Positions 1-9,489 of a stretch of 64,000 bases of DNA are shown in pieces. The notes below the pieces were generated by a model that worked only from the letters and a program-made list of their open reading frames with translations, was not told the origin of the DNA and ran no database searches. The position numbers and the translations under genes were made by a program. The stretch is from positions 1-64,000 of the forward strand of contig NZ_VEED01000007.1 in NCBI RefSeq assembly GCF_007678255.1, given 5' to 3'. Each line of letters begins with the position of its first letter. Positions within the stretch are counted from its first letter, which is position 1. This DNA is from Bacillus sp. X1(2014). GTDB taxonomy: Bacteria; Bacillota; Bacilli; Bacillales_B; DSM-18226.

Positions 1-25
1 TAGGTGGAAAAACAGTGAAAAAGTC

Positions 26-63
26 AAAAGGGGTTCGGAATGTAAACATTCCGAACCCCTTTT
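26..63 (-). terminator. Rho-independent terminator
   Basis: A 17-bp perfect stem (AAAAGGGGTTCGGAATG and its complement) encloses a TAAA loop. On the minus strand it is followed by a T-rich stretch, so it can end read-through from splB. It could also serve a plus-strand gene lying left of the window. Confidence 0.75.
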
Positions 64-75
64 GTCGACAATCTG

Positions 76-99
76 AGAGGGATTCTCCAGAATCCCTCT
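76..99 (+). terminator. Rho-independent terminator
   Basis: A 10-bp stem (AGAGGGATTC) with a TCCA loop is followed on the plus strand by TTTTTC. It faces the end of splB and most likely ends a plus-strand transcript entering from the left edge. Confidence 0.65.
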
Positions 100-103
100 T
101 TTT

Positions 104-1132
104 CTATGTGAAATATTCTATTTTTGCCTGCGGGAAAAAGGTGTTAATATATCCGCCTAAAGTATCCTTTATATCTTCTTGTTCTTCATTTGTATAGACG
201 AATTTACCAATCCCGTAGCGGCCCCATTTCCACTTTCGTTTGGTCTCATCAAGTTCTAGTTTTGTCATCGGGTAGTTTTTTTGAATGACACGCTTCGCGG
301 GTTTTGTAAACCGATGTTGAATCATTTCAAAAGTTAAGTCCTTTTTAGCTGAATCTGGAAGCTCCGCCTCCAGCTTTTCTAACATATCTTTATAGCCTTC
401 TTTCCAGCCCTCGTGGAGATAAATCGGTGCGATAATAAAACCTAATGGAAATCCAGCACCAGCAATCTTACCTGCTGCCTCGATCCGTTCTGGCAGTCTC
501 GATGTACCCGGTTCAAAATTTTTAATAATATATTCATCATTAACACTAAAGCGAAAATGGGTTTTCCCATTATGCTTTGCATCAAGTAAATGATCCACAT
601 GGGCGAACTTAGTTACAAAACGAAGTTTGCCATATTCCGATTGTCCAAAGAACTCAATCGCCTTTTTTAATGTGTGGGTTAGATGATCAACACCAACAAT
701 ATCAGATGTACATGAGGCTTCAAACCTAGTTGGTTCGGGCGCCCGTTCTTTCATATAATTTTCAGCAGCCTCGAAAATATCTTCAAGGTTTACATAGGTA
801 CGAATATAAGGTTTACTTCCCATTGTTGTCTGTAAGTAGCAATAATGACAATGTCCCATACAGCCGGTTACAAATGGAATTGCATATTCCGCAGAAGGTT
901 TGGACGTATCAAACTTTAATGTTTTTCGTACTCCGACCACCAGTGTTGATTTTGCGGTACGATATTTTTGAAAATCATTATCACCAGGTAAATTTCGAAT
1001 TTGATTATGTGATGTTGTTTCCCTAATTTCAATTCCCATTTTTTCAAATTTTGCAATTAGCTCTTTGCCAAGCGGGTACTCAAGTGCGCTTGGCTCAACA
1101 TATACAAGCTGTGGTACAAAGGGTTTAACCAT
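104..1132 (-). CDS. splB: Spore photoproduct lyase SplB
   Basis: A radical-SAM enzyme that reverses the spore photoproduct (5-thyminyl-5,6-dihydrothymine) during germination. It has 342 residues, the same length as B. subtilis SplB as I recall it, and resembles it along its whole length. The radical-SAM cysteines are seen in GCMGHCHYCYLQT (about residues 90-102), and the C-terminus ends in KIEYFT as in the family. The ATG overlaps the end of splA by 8 bases, indicating translational coupling. Its presence marks the host as a spore former. Expression is expected in the forespore, but no clear sigma-G promoter was established. Confidence 0.97.
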   Translation of the reverse strand: MVKPFVPQLVYVEPSALEYPLGKELIAKFEKMGIEIRETTSHNQIRNLPGDNDFQKYRTAKSTLVVGVRKTLKFDTSKPSAEYAIPFVTGCMGHCHYCYLQTTMGSKPYIRTYVNLEDIFEAAENYMKERAPEPTRFEASCTSDIVGVDHLTHTLKKAIEFFGQSEYGKLRFVTKFAHVDHLLDAKHNGKTHFRFSVNDEYIIKNFEPGTSRLPERIEAAGKIAGAGFPLGFIIAPIYLHEGWKEGYKDMLEKLEAELPDSAKKDLTFEMIQHRFTKPAKRVIQKNYPMTKLELDETKRKWKWGRYGIGKFVYTNEEQEDIKDTLGGYINTFFPQAKIEYFT

Positions 1133-1373
1133 AATACCCCTCCATCTCTGTTAATCCAAACGCATCTTGATAGGCATATTCAGCTTCCTCTGCAGATGAA
1201 TAAACTGCCACTTCCTCTGTTAAAGGATAATAAGTTTCGTAAACAAAAAGTGAAAGTTGATCAGGGTTTTCAGGATTCTGGACAACCGCTGCTTGTTGAA
1301 CATTAGCAACATCTTGAGCATGTGGATTCCGAATAATAATATAGACGACTTGTCCTGGTTGATATGAAGTCAT
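1125..1373 (-). CDS. splA: SplA, regulator of spore photoproduct lyase
   Basis: A small acidic protein of 82 residues, matching the roughly 80-residue SplA that lies upstream of splB and modulates its transcription in Bacillus. I place the start at the ATG preceded by TAGGTGAACTA; an in-frame upstream start lacks a well-spaced ribosome binding site. An AGAATA/CATAGCT pair about 25-55 bases upstream vaguely resembles a sigma-G promoter but is too weak to call. It forms a two-gene operon with splB. Confidence 0.9.
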   Translation of the reverse strand: MTSYQPGQVVYIIIRNPHAQDVANVQQAAVVQNPENPDQLSLFVYETYYPLTEEVAVYSSAEEAEYAYQDAFGLTEMEGYYG

Positions 1374-1561
1374 TAGTTCACCTAATCCTTTCAAAGCTAT
1401 GGTTTACTATTGATATTATTCTCCAGAGAAGATTTTTAAGTGGAATGAAATATTTCCATTTAAAACGGGGAGGCACCATTTTAAATGGCGTAGAATAAAT
1501 TTAGTAATCTCAGGGAAATTTAAATTTACGTTTGTAAAATCTTAATTAGGGGATGCTGTTA

Positions 1562-1897
1562 ATGGCAATTTTTGTCTACCAGACATTTGAGATTAAACAA
1601 GATAAATTTAAAGAAGGAATTGAAAATTTAAAGGAAATTAAGACGTTCCGTAATGAAAATTATGATCATAATGTCGAGATCTTAACACCTGTTTCTGGTG
1701 AAGATCATACATATGCCCTTCTTACCAAATATGAAGGCTTGGCTGAAATGGAATTACAAAACAAGAAAATGTTTGAGGATGAAGAATACTTAAAATTGAT
1801 TGGAGACTTTTTTCTCCAAAATATTGTTCAAGGCAGTATGTATACCCAAATTTACCGTGCCCTAACTGAGAAAAAAACCGACAAAAAGCAATCCTAG
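1562..1897 (+). CDS. Antibiotic-biosynthesis-monooxygenase-like (ABM fold) protein
   Basis: A protein of 111 residues with the alternating strand/helix pattern of the dimeric ferredoxin-like ABM/NIPSNAP fold (MAIFVYQTFEI at the start, YALLTKYEG in the middle, MYTQIYRAL at the end). Members include quinol monooxygenases and heme-degrading enzymes, but no heme or substrate residue can be assigned here. The start is the ATG 10 bases after AGGGG. It is transcribed alone, converges on brnQ and shares its terminator. Function unknown. Confidence 0.7.
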   Translation: MAIFVYQTFEIKQDKFKEGIENLKEIKTFRNENYDHNVEILTPVSGEDHTYALLTKYEGLAEMELQNKKMFEDEEYLKLIGDFFLQNIVQGSMYTQIYRALTEKKTDKKQS

Positions 1898-1923
1898 TTT
1901 TCTTATAAAGTGAAAGTTATATT

Positions 1924-1955
1924 CAAAAACACGGCTGATATTAGCCGTGTTTTTG
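1924..1955. terminator. Bidirectional terminator between ABM-like gene and brnQ
   Basis: A 13-bp perfect stem (CAAAAACACGGCT and its complement) with a 6-base loop, carrying T runs on both strands. It separates two convergent genes. Confidence 0.9.
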
Positions 1956-1964
1956 ATTGTGAGT

Positions 1965-3278
1965 TTAAGCTTCCAATGGTTTTCGACTAAATAATCCTAT
2001 TAGATAGCCAATTATTAATCCAATTAAGGCTGGGACCAACCATCCAATACCTTCTGAATAAAAGGGTAGAATTTCAAGTGCCCCACTCCATTTATTCGAG
2101 AGGAATGTCTTATTAATCGAATCGATGATACTAAAAAGAGCAACAAAGCTAACAACAGTGATATAAATCTGACGGGAATTCTTAAATAAATCATCAAAAA
2201 GACCTAATAAAATAATCACGATGGCAATAGGGTAGATCAAGCCTAGTATCGGAACGGAGATTTTTAAGATTTGCGTTAATCCTAAGTTAGCAATGGCAGT
2301 ACTAAGAACTGCTAAGATCATTACCCATATTTTATAATTTATTTTTGGAATTGCATTTGCGAAAAACTGACTGCAGGAAGTGACTAAACCAATGGATACA
2401 CAAAAACAGGCAATGGTAAAAACCAATCCTAAAATAAATGTCCCGCTCTGACCAAATAAATGTGTCATTACATTTGCCAAAATTTGTGCCCCATTTTCTG
2501 TTTTTCCTAAAGATGCGCTTGCAGCCCCTAAGTATCCTAAGATCAGGTAAATAACGGTTAACAGCAAACCTGCACCTAATCCAGCGTACATCATATATAT
2601 AGATCTTTTTTTGTCATCGACCACACCTTGTGCTTTTAATGTGTTGGCTATTACAATACCAAATGCTAAAGCCGCTAGCGCATCCATTGTTAAATATCCA
2701 TCTAAAAACCCTTGAAAGACAGGATTTGAAATATAATTATCCTTTGGTGTTTCAAATGAACCAATTGGGTCAATTAAGCTTTTAACAAAAATAATAGCGA
2801 TTAAAGCCAGAAGGATTGGAGTCAATAACTTCCCAAAAAGGTCAATCAGTTTAGAAGGAAACATACATAACCACGCGACTAATCCAAAGAAAACAATGCT
2901 ATATACAAACAATGATATTGGATTGGTGACAAGATTTTCTGGTAAAAAAGGAGCTAATCCCATTTCAAATGCCAGACTACCTGCCCGGGGAATCGCCAGT
3001 CCAGGTCCTATTGCGATGTAGATTAGAAATGGAAAGATAAAGGCAAAAAAAGGATGAACTCGTTGGTTAAGTTCGTTAAAGCTTCCTGCTTTAGCTACAG
3101 CAACAACCCCTAAAATCGGCAGTCCAACTGCTGAAATAATAAAACCAGCAAGAGCTGTCCAGAGATGATCCCCCGCTGACTGCCCCAAAAATGGTGGAAA
3201 GATTAGGTTTCCAGCCCCGAAAAACATAGAAAATAACATAAAACTAATAAAGACAATTTGTTTTGCAGAAAAATTCAT
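1965..3278 (-). CDS. brnQ: Branched-chain amino acid carrier BrnQ
   Basis: A cation-coupled carrier for leucine, isoleucine and valine of the LIVCS family. It has 437 residues and about 12 hydrophobic segments. The family N-terminus is clear: FMLFSMFFGAGNLIFPPFLG at about residues 14-33. It is a single-gene transcript, with the terminator of the acetyltransferase gene upstream and a bidirectional terminator downstream. The leader shows no T-box or other element I can recognise; a CodY site was not identified. Confidence 0.93.
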   Translation of the reverse strand: MNFSAKQIVFISFMLFSMFFGAGNLIFPPFLGQSAGDHLWTALAGFIISAVGLPILGVVAVAKAGSFNELNQRVHPFFAFIFPFLIYIAIGPGLAIPRAGSLAFEMGLAPFLPENLVTNPISLFVYSIVFFGLVAWLCMFPSKLIDLFGKLLTPILLALIAIIFVKSLIDPIGSFETPKDNYISNPVFQGFLDGYLTMDALAALAFGIVIANTLKAQGVVDDKKRSIYMMYAGLGAGLLLTVIYLILGYLGAASASLGKTENGAQILANVMTHLFGQSGTFILGLVFTIACFCVSIGLVTSCSQFFANAIPKINYKIWVMILAVLSTAIANLGLTQILKISVPILGLIYPIAIVIILLGLFDDLFKNSRQIYITVVSFVALFSIIDSINKTFLSNKWSGALEILPFYSEGIGWLVPALIGLIIGYLIGLFSRKPLEA

Positions 3279-3376
3279 TAATAAACTCCTTTTTAAATAA
3301 AAATATTATTTCATTATAATAAACCAATTTTACCCCATAATGGAATATTTATTTTAAACTTCTAATAATTTAAAAA

Positions 3377-3402
3377 TTCCTCTTCCTATTTGGAAAGAGG
3401 AA
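3377..3402 (-). terminator. Terminator of the acetyltransferase gene
   Basis: Stem TTCCTCTTCC / GGAAAGAGGAA (one bulged A). On the minus strand the stem is followed by TTTTTAAATT. Confidence 0.7.
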
Positions 3403-3414
3403 AATAAAAGTATT

Positions 3415-4626
3415 TTAAAAATAATCAGAGAAATATGGCGTCTCTCGTTCAATTAAATTCTCTAAAATCTCCACCGTTTGCTCATTACAAGAAAGGCGAC
3501 CGATTGCTGCCAAATAGGACGGCCGTTTGTATCCGAGCAACATCGTTGTTAGTGTCTGAATCGTAACAGTAACATCTGGCTGTCCGTCGCTATTTCTTAG
3601 CTCCCCTTGTCCTACAGCGGATACTTGAAATGTATATATTCCTTGATTCCACTCTAGAATTGGATCATCCACTTTAATCGTCATGTGAATGTCAGTGCCC
3701 GGTGCACTAAATGGGAATTGTTCGATAAACTGTGTGACATCAACAATACGTGCCATAAAATAGGGAGCGATGGTTTCTTTAATATCCCCGTCTTCCAACC
3801 AGAAAGCCAAAGGATCATTGGTGAAAATATTCCCGACAACTTTCGTCACCATGGAGAAATGGGCACTGATAAAGTTCCAAAGTCCGTTTCGCGCTTCTTC
3901 ATTCATATAGATCATTTCTTTGACATGCAGTACATCTTGAGAAATCCAGTAAAGTAAATACCCTTGTGGCTGATGAGAACGATCATAATAAACGGCGGCG
4001 GTTAATTCATCCAATTCCCATCTCCAGAATTCTTCCCAAGCTAAATTGTTTCGAATCATGGCTACATGCCGCCTTCTTGAAAAAAGCTGGTAAACGGTTT
4101 TGATATCTGAATGCTCTGTATTTAGCCGATCGACGTAACCAGAAACTTTCTTCACTTTTGGTAATTGATAGTCTTTGATTTCAAAGGTCATCTTATCGGA
4201 AATAATCTCCCATCCCCTTTTACGATAAAAAGGCAATGAATAGGGATATAAATAAGAAATTGATTGATTTCTATCTTTCATATCAGCCAGTGCCTGCCAG
4301 ATCAACTTATTCATTAATCCTAAATTCGCATATTCCGGATAGGTGCCAACCCCAGTCAATCCGCCCATCTCAAAGGTTCGACCATATATGTTAACTTGAA
4401 AGGGATAAACAGCAACTTGAGAGATTAGTTTTTCACCATCAAACCAGCCTAACACATCAGCCTGCTCTAAAACAGGCAGTTTTGCTAATGCAATTTCACG
4501 CTCCTCCCAGCCCACCGTCTGTAGGTCTTTTTTAGTTACTTGGAAAACATAACGTAATAATTCATTGAACTGCCGCCAATGTTTTGGTTCCACTTTTTCC
4601 ATCTTGAGCCTGTCCAGTCGACTCAT
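3415..4626 (-). CDS. Eis-like GNAT N-acetyltransferase
   Basis: A protein of 403 residues matching the Eis-type layout: an N-terminal GNAT domain, a second GNAT-like half and a C-terminal SCP2-like domain (about 300-403). The acetyl-CoA region is visible as MGGLTGVGTYPEYANLGLMNKLIW near residue 90. Relatives acetylate amines, including aminoglycosides in mycobacteria; the substrate here is unknown. I chose the ATG after TTGGAGGGAATAGGT rather than the longer frame 14 codons upstream, which has no ribosome binding site. It is a monocistronic gene. Confidence 0.85.
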   Translation of the reverse strand: MSRLDRLKMEKVEPKHWRQFNELLRYVFQVTKKDLQTVGWEEREIALAKLPVLEQADVLGWFDGEKLISQVAVYPFQVNIYGRTFEMGGLTGVGTYPEYANLGLMNKLIWQALADMKDRNQSISYLYPYSLPFYRKRGWEIISDKMTFEIKDYQLPKVKKVSGYVDRLNTEHSDIKTVYQLFSRRRHVAMIRNNLAWEEFWRWELDELTAAVYYDRSHQPQGYLLYWISQDVLHVKEMIYMNEEARNGLWNFISAHFSMVTKVVGNIFTNDPLAFWLEDGDIKETIAPYFMARIVDVTQFIEQFPFSAPGTDIHMTIKVDDPILEWNQGIYTFQVSAVGQGELRNSDGQPDVTVTIQTLTTMLLGYKRPSYLAAIGRLSCNEQTVEILENLIERETPYFSDYF

Positions 4627-4730
4627 ACCTATTCCCTCCAACAAATTTAGGTTATACTCTATGTTCATATAATTTGTGTAAATTTATGTAAACTTTCCGA
4701 AAAAAACTGTATCAATTCAAAAAAAAGAGT

Positions 4731-4746
4731 GCTCAATAATTTGAGC
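4731..4746 (-). terminator. Terminator of the L,D-transpeptidase gene
   Basis: Stem GCTCAA-TAAT-TTGAGC. On the minus strand it is followed by ACTC and eight T. Confidence 0.75.
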
Positions 4747-4770
4747 AACTTCATAAGCAATTCTTTAATA

Positions 4771-5541
4771 TTATTTTATTCCGAGAGCTTTTTTGGTTGC
4801 TGGACCAACAATCCCATCCGCTGTTAATTTACGAGCTTTTTGAAATTTGCGCACGGCAGTATCTGTGTTTGCTCCAAAGACACCATCCACACCCTTTGTA
4901 CTATACCCAAGGGACGTCAACTTACGCTGAAGTTCTTGGACGGCTGGGCCCCGACTGCCTTTCTTAAGGATTTCTCCAGTGGTACTAACAGGAACAGATG
5001 GTGCACTAGCCCCGCCCTTCACTTTATAGCCATTGGCAGATGCAATCGCATTGAATGATTTCCCAGAAGAGGTAATGATCACTGGGGTGCCCGTTGGGAC
5101 TTGACTATACAGCCATTCGACTTCGTTATCGTACATGCGAATACACCCACTGCTAACATACCCTCCAATAGAACTGGGGTTGTTGTTTCCATGAATCGCA
5201 TAGGTTGTTCCCCATGTACCGCGAGCATTTAATCCTAGCCAGCGATTTCCGAGAGGATTGCGTGGATCTCCACCTGGAATATGGCCCTTATAGTATGGCC
5301 TATTCTTAATCTTAACTACAATCTTGAACTTGCCTTCTGGTGTATATGATTTTTTTCTTCCAGTTCCAACTTTAAACTGCTTCTTAAACACACCGTTTTC
5401 AAAGTACGCGAGCCGATTGATAGTCTTGTTAATAATAATCAATTTTCCACTAGAGGCGGCTGAACCTGTTGGGACACCAACAAAAAAACTAGACAACATA
5501 AAAAAAGCAAACACCAAAAATACTAACCACTTTCTGGGCAA
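4771..5541 (-). CDS. Secreted L,D-transpeptidase (YkuD family) with peptidoglycan-binding domain
   Basis: A cell-wall enzyme of 256 residues. A signal peptide (about 1-28, KWLVFLVFAFFMLSSFFVGV core) is followed by a YkuD domain (about 32-158) and a C-terminal PG_binding_1 domain (about 195-255). The catalytic signature HGNNNPSSIGGYVSSGCIRM supplies the histidine, the nucleophilic cysteine and the arginine. Such enzymes form 3-3 cross-links or attach wall proteins, and several act in spores. The start is TTG, preceded by GGGAGGGG at good spacing. Monocistronic. Confidence 0.93.
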   Translation of the reverse strand: MPRKWLVFLVFAFFMLSSFFVGVPTGSAASSGKLIIINKTINRLAYFENGVFKKQFKVGTGRKKSYTPEGKFKIVVKIKNRPYYKGHIPGGDPRNPLGNRWLGLNARGTWGTTYAIHGNNNPSSIGGYVSSGCIRMYDNEVEWLYSQVPTGTPVIITSSGKSFNAIASANGYKVKGGASAPSVPVSTTGEILKKGSRGPAVQELQRKLTSLGYSTKGVDGVFGANTDTAVRKFQKARKLTADGIVGPATKKALGIK

Positions 5542-5760
5542 AACTAACCCCTCCCTACGACATAATACTCATCCGTGTATCCTATGTCAGAGGGGCTTGT
5601 ACACATTACATTTTAATTAAAATTATTACAAAATAGGCTAAGAGTCATACATATACGAAAAAAATAGATGTTATAAGAAGTTCTACTCATAAAAATGGCC
5701 ACGCGTCCTTCTAGAAAATTTCCAACTACTGCATCTGGGCGTTCTCTATTAAAAAAACAA

Positions 5761-5800
5761 AAAACCGCATACCTCATAAAAAATAAGGTTTCGCGGTTTT
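5761..5800 (-). terminator. Terminator of the tryptophan catabolic operon
   Basis: Stem AAAACCGC...GCGGTTTT with additional ACCT/AGGT pairing, placed 20 bases past the kynA stop. On the minus strand T-rich sequence follows. Confidence 0.85.
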
Positions 5801-5819
5801 TGCCATCATTACCATCAAT

Positions 5820-6668
5820 TTATAGCTTTGTCCGTAAACTCCAAAGCTCAGGGAAAAATTGTTGGTCTAGTACTCTTTTTAAATAAGTCACACCAGACGA
5901 CCCACCTGTCCCCTGCTTATGACCAATGATTCTTTCCACTGTACTCATATGATTAAATCGCCATAATTGCTGTTGGTTGCCGATATCGACTAACTTCTCT
6001 GCCAATTCGTAAAGGTCCCAGTATTGATCCACATTTCGATAGACGGTTAGCCACGCTTCCTCGACACTCGCATTTGGTTCATAGTTTTTTGACAAATCCC
6101 GATGTCGAGCCTCATGATCAACAGGCAGACCACGTGCAACTAGAGCATTTATAGCAGCATCATAGATACTTGGTTGAAGAAGGGCTTCTTGCATTTTTTC
6201 GTATAGTTCTGTTTGATGTTGGTAGACTGCTAGTGTATGAGCATTTTTGTTTCCTAAGGCAAATTCAATCAAACGATTCTGATAAGACTGGAATCCTGAT
6301 GATTGACCCAATTTATCCCTAAACTCTAAATATTCAGAAGGTGTCAAAGTCGAAAGTACACTCCATGACTGAATCAATTGCTGTTGAATTCTGGAAACAC
6401 GCGATAGAATTTTGAATGATGGCTCCAAATCATTGTTTTGTATATACTCAATTGCTGCTGTCAATTCATGAATGATTAGTTTCATCCATAATTCACTTGA
6501 TTGATGGATAACGATAAATAACATTTCATCATGGTGATCGGATAACCGATGTTGACTTGATAAGATTTTATCAAGATGAAGATAATCCCCATAGGACATC
6601 GATTTTTGAAAATCGGTTTGAATCTCCTTCTCCAGCTCATGTTTAGTGTTCTTTTCTTGTGAATTCAC
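5820..6668 (-). CDS. kynA: Tryptophan 2,3-dioxygenase
   Basis: A heme dioxygenase that opens the indole ring of L-tryptophan to N-formylkynurenine. It has 282 residues, as in other bacterial TDOs. Family blocks seen are [50 protein letters not shown] and, near the C-terminus, [20 protein letters not shown]. The start is GTG after GGAGGTCTAATACC. It is the last gene of the 12-gene operon, 56 bases after the permease and just before a strong terminator. Its entry-step role and distal place suggest the operon was assembled around anthranilate degradation and then extended to tryptophan; that is inference. Confidence 0.96.
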   Translation of the reverse strand: MNSQEKNTKHELEKEIQTDFQKSMSYGDYLHLDKILSSQHRLSDHHDEMLFIVIHQSSELWMKLIIHELTAAIEYIQNNDLEPSFKILSRVSRIQQQLIQSWSVLSTLTPSEYLEFRDKLGQSSGFQSYQNRLIEFALGNKNAHTLAVYQHQTELYEKMQEALLQPSIYDAAINALVARGLPVDHEARHRDLSKNYEPNASVEEAWLTVYRNVDQYWDLYELAEKLVDIGNQQQLWRFNHMSTVERIIGHKQGTGGSSGVTYLKRVLDQQFFPELWSLRTKL

Positions 6669-6724
6669 GGTATTAGACCTCCAGCATTCTAATTTAGTTA
6701 AGTTATTTATGAGTATTTATAACG

Positions 6725-8140
6725 TTAATTTACTTTTTTATTAAGAATTGCATCAGACTTGTTCTTTTCAGGATTCTTTTTGCTTTTATTAAGAATAAAA
6801 TAGGCAGCAGTTAAAAATAACAACCATGGAACACCGAATTGAAGCATGATTTTAAAACCTGTAAACCAAGTGGTAATCATTAAACTGAGCAGAAGGACCG
6901 CTCCTAATAGCGTCATGTAAGGAAATCCAGGCATTTTAACTGGCAATTTCCGGCCTCCTGACTTCTCCCACTTTTTTCTGAAAAACAAGTGTGAAACAAA
7001 AACCATAAACCATGTGAAGATAGCACCAAACATGGAGATTCCCATCATAAAGGCGTACGACGAGTCAGGTAATAATGCGTTAACAGCTGCAGCAAGAAAA
7101 ATCCCTAATGTAGAAATGGCAAGAGCACTTAACGGTACTCCCTTTTTGCTTATTTTACCTAAAAATGCAGGTGCATAATTTCCTCGTGATAGAGAAAACA
7201 TCATTCGTGTTGAAGCATAAAGCTGACTATTCATGGCCGAGAGAGCCGCTGTTAAAATAATAAAATTCATAATTCCACTTGCACCCGGAATATTTAAGAG
7301 TTCCATCACTTTTACGAAAGGACTTTCCTCAACTCCAGCTGATTTCCACGGAACAATCATTAACATAATGCCAATAGTAATAATATAAAATGTCGATAAA
7401 CGGAAAACAGTTGCTTTCAAAGCTTTTGGTACTGCAACATCTGGATCCTTCGCCTCTCCAGCAGTAACGGCGATCAATTCCGTCCCTAAAAAGCTAAATA
7501 GAGAAATAAAGATAGCGACCCACATTCCCCACATGCCGAAAGGTAAGAAACCACCTTCATTAACGAAGTTCTCAGGTCCCATTTCCGGTTTAGCCGACCC
7601 TCCAATGAAAACATATGCTCCAAGGAGAATGAATCCAACGATGGCACTAATTTTGATCATCGAAAACCAATACTCAAAAGTTGCAAAAGTATTGACACTT
7701 GTTGCATTTACATAAATTAGGACAGCGGCGAACAATAAAATCCAGACAAACCCAGGAACATCTGGAAACCAATACTTCATATATACCGCAATTGCACTTA
7801 CCTCTACTCCAACCGCTAAAACGTTTGCAATCCAATACGAATAGCGGACCAGATAACCTGCGAACGGGCTTATATACTTCTCAGATATGGTTCCAAACGA
7901 CCCTGAAGTTGGATGGGCCACAGTCATTTCTGATAAACATCCCATTAAAAGTAAAACAATGAAGGCACCAATCGCGTAACTGATTAATACGCTTGGGCCA
8001 GCAGTACTAATCGCAAGACCGCTGCCAAGGAAAAGACCTGTTCCAATCGCACAACCCATCGCAATCATAGTCAGTTGACTGGTTTTTAATTCACGCTTTA
8101 AACCTGATCCATTTCCATTATTCAAATTATTGTTCGCCAT
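6725..8140 (-). CDS. APC-family amino acid permease, probably for tryptophan or kynurenine
   Basis: A carrier of 471 residues with about 12 membrane segments. The APC/AAT hallmark GCAIGTGLFLGSG (about residues 29-41) is present, and it resembles the aromatic/GABA-type amino acid permeases. It lies between kynU and kynA, 23 bases after kynU, so the likely substrate is tryptophan or kynurenine. That assignment rests on context only. The start is ATG after GAGGAGGAATTAT. Confidence 0.88.
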   Translation of the reverse strand: MANNNLNNGNGSGLKRELKTSQLTMIAMGCAIGTGLFLGSGLAISTAGPSVLISYAIGAFIVLLLMGCLSEMTVAHPTSGSFGTISEKYISPFAGYLVRYSYWIANVLAVGVEVSAIAVYMKYWFPDVPGFVWILLFAAVLIYVNATSVNTFATFEYWFSMIKISAIVGFILLGAYVFIGGSAKPEMGPENFVNEGGFLPFGMWGMWVAIFISLFSFLGTELIAVTAGEAKDPDVAVPKALKATVFRLSTFYIITIGIMLMIVPWKSAGVEESPFVKVMELLNIPGASGIMNFIILTAALSAMNSQLYASTRMMFSLSRGNYAPAFLGKISKKGVPLSALAISTLGIFLAAAVNALLPDSSYAFMMGISMFGAIFTWFMVFVSHLFFRKKWEKSGGRKLPVKMPGFPYMTLLGAVLLLSLMITTWFTGFKIMLQFGVPWLLFLTAAYFILNKSKKNPEKNKSDAILNKKVN

Positions 8141-8163
8141 ATAATTCCTCCTCGACCCTTTAG

Positions 8164-9435
8164 TTAAGCAACGACTTCACGTTCATTTTTAAACTTTTCA
8201 TAGTGCTTTTCTGTCATGATTTTCTTAAGCATCTGGACGACTTCCCAAACCTCTTCATATGTGGTATAAAGCGCAACTGGAGCAAGACGAATGATATTTG
8301 GAGCACGGAAATCTGGAATGATCCCATTTTCTTTCAACGCTTTACAAATTCGCGCTGCTTCTATATGCTCTAAGCTTACATGACCCCCGCGGCGGAAATC
8401 CTCAACTGGGTTTCCAATTGTAAATCCCATGCCTGCTGCCTCTTGATCTAGTAGGTCCATTAAAAATTGATTAATCTTTAATGACTTAGCACGAATATTT
8501 TCAATTCCTGCTTCTGCAAAAATCTCCAATGCTCCTAGTAACGGGGCAAGACTTAAAACATGTGGTGTCCCAATTTGATAGGCTCCTGCGGAATCAGCCG
8601 GTGTTAGCGTGTGCTCCATATCAAATTGTTTCTCTTTTTTCGATCCGAACCAGCCAGCCAGACCTGGGGCTGTACCAAAATGTTTAGAATTCACATATAA
8701 ACCGCCCACACTTCCCGGACCACCATTTAAATGTTTGTAATTGCACCAATAGGCAAAATCCACGCCCCATTCACTAAACGAATGCGGAATTGCTCCAATC
8801 GAATGACATCCATCAAAACCAATTAATACCCCTCTTTTGTTCGCTTCAGCCGTCAACCGTTTCATGTCCAGGATTTGGCCGCTTCGATAGAGTACAGTTG
8901 GTAAAATGATGAGTGCAATCTCATCAGTCATCGCTTCGATAATATCTTCTTCCTCTAAAAAGCGCCCATCTCGGCTTTTCACTCGAACAAGATGTGTATC
9001 TGGATCAAATCCATGAATGCGAAGCTGGCTTTGAAGCGCATATATATCTGATGGAAAGGTTAATTCATCAGCCAAAATTTTTGTCCGCTTTCCTTCCGGC
9101 TTATAAAAAGTAGCAACTAGTTGATGCAAGTTCACCGTTGTGGAACCCGTAACAATCACTTCATTCGCTGCAGCACCGACTAACGGAGCCATCATCTCTC
9201 CTAGTTTTTCCGATAAAAAGAACCAAGGGTGCTTTCCGGTTGTCCATCCGTCAATTCCATGCTCTTTCCAATCATTTAGAGATTCTAAGAGCGTCCGCTC
9301 CGATCGTTTCGACAATAGCCCCAATGAATTACCATCCATATAAATAGAATTCGGCTTTAGGTAAAACTCTTCTCTAAATCTATTAAGGCCATCTTCTATG
9401 TCTAATTGTTTTGCATATTCTAAAGTTATATGCAT
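8164..9435 (-). CDS. kynU: Kynureninase
   Basis: A PLP enzyme that cleaves kynurenine to anthranilate and alanine (or 3-hydroxykynurenine to 3-hydroxyanthranilate). It has 423 residues, the usual length. Visible are the N-terminal [20 protein letters not shown] block and the PLP-lysine region [20 protein letters not shown] (about residues 224-243). Because no kynurenine 3-hydroxylase is present in the operon while an anthranilate-hydroxylase-type system is, I infer that the in vivo product is anthranilate. ATG with GGAGGAGATACAT in front. Confidence 0.95.
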   Translation of the reverse strand: MHITLEYAKQLDIEDGLNRFREEFYLKPNSIYMDGNSLGLLSKRSERTLLESLNDWKEHGIDGWTTGKHPWFFLSEKLGEMMAPLVGAAANEVIVTGSTTVNLHQLVATFYKPEGKRTKILADELTFPSDIYALQSQLRIHGFDPDTHLVRVKSRDGRFLEEEDIIEAMTDEIALIILPTVLYRSGQILDMKRLTAEANKRGVLIGFDGCHSIGAIPHSFSEWGVDFAYWCNYKHLNGGPGSVGGLYVNSKHFGTAPGLAGWFGSKKEKQFDMEHTLTPADSAGAYQIGTPHVLSLAPLLGALEIFAEAGIENIRAKSLKINQFLMDLLDQEAAGMGFTIGNPVEDFRRGGHVSLEHIEAARICKALKENGIIPDFRAPNIIRLAPVALYTTYEEVWEVVQMLKKIMTEKHYEKFKNEREVVA

Positions 9436-9489
9436 ATGTATCTCCTCCGCTCTTCCACAACAAGTTATATAAATTATGAAGCAGTCTGA

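Noticed and set aside
1487..1500. Palindrome CCATTTTAAATGG upstream of the ABM-like gene as an operator
   Set aside because: AT-rich and short, with no second copy near another gene; not enough to call.
5695..5886. Plus-strand ORF of 63 residues
   Set aside because: It runs through the kynA terminator and the end of kynA, and has no ribosome binding site.
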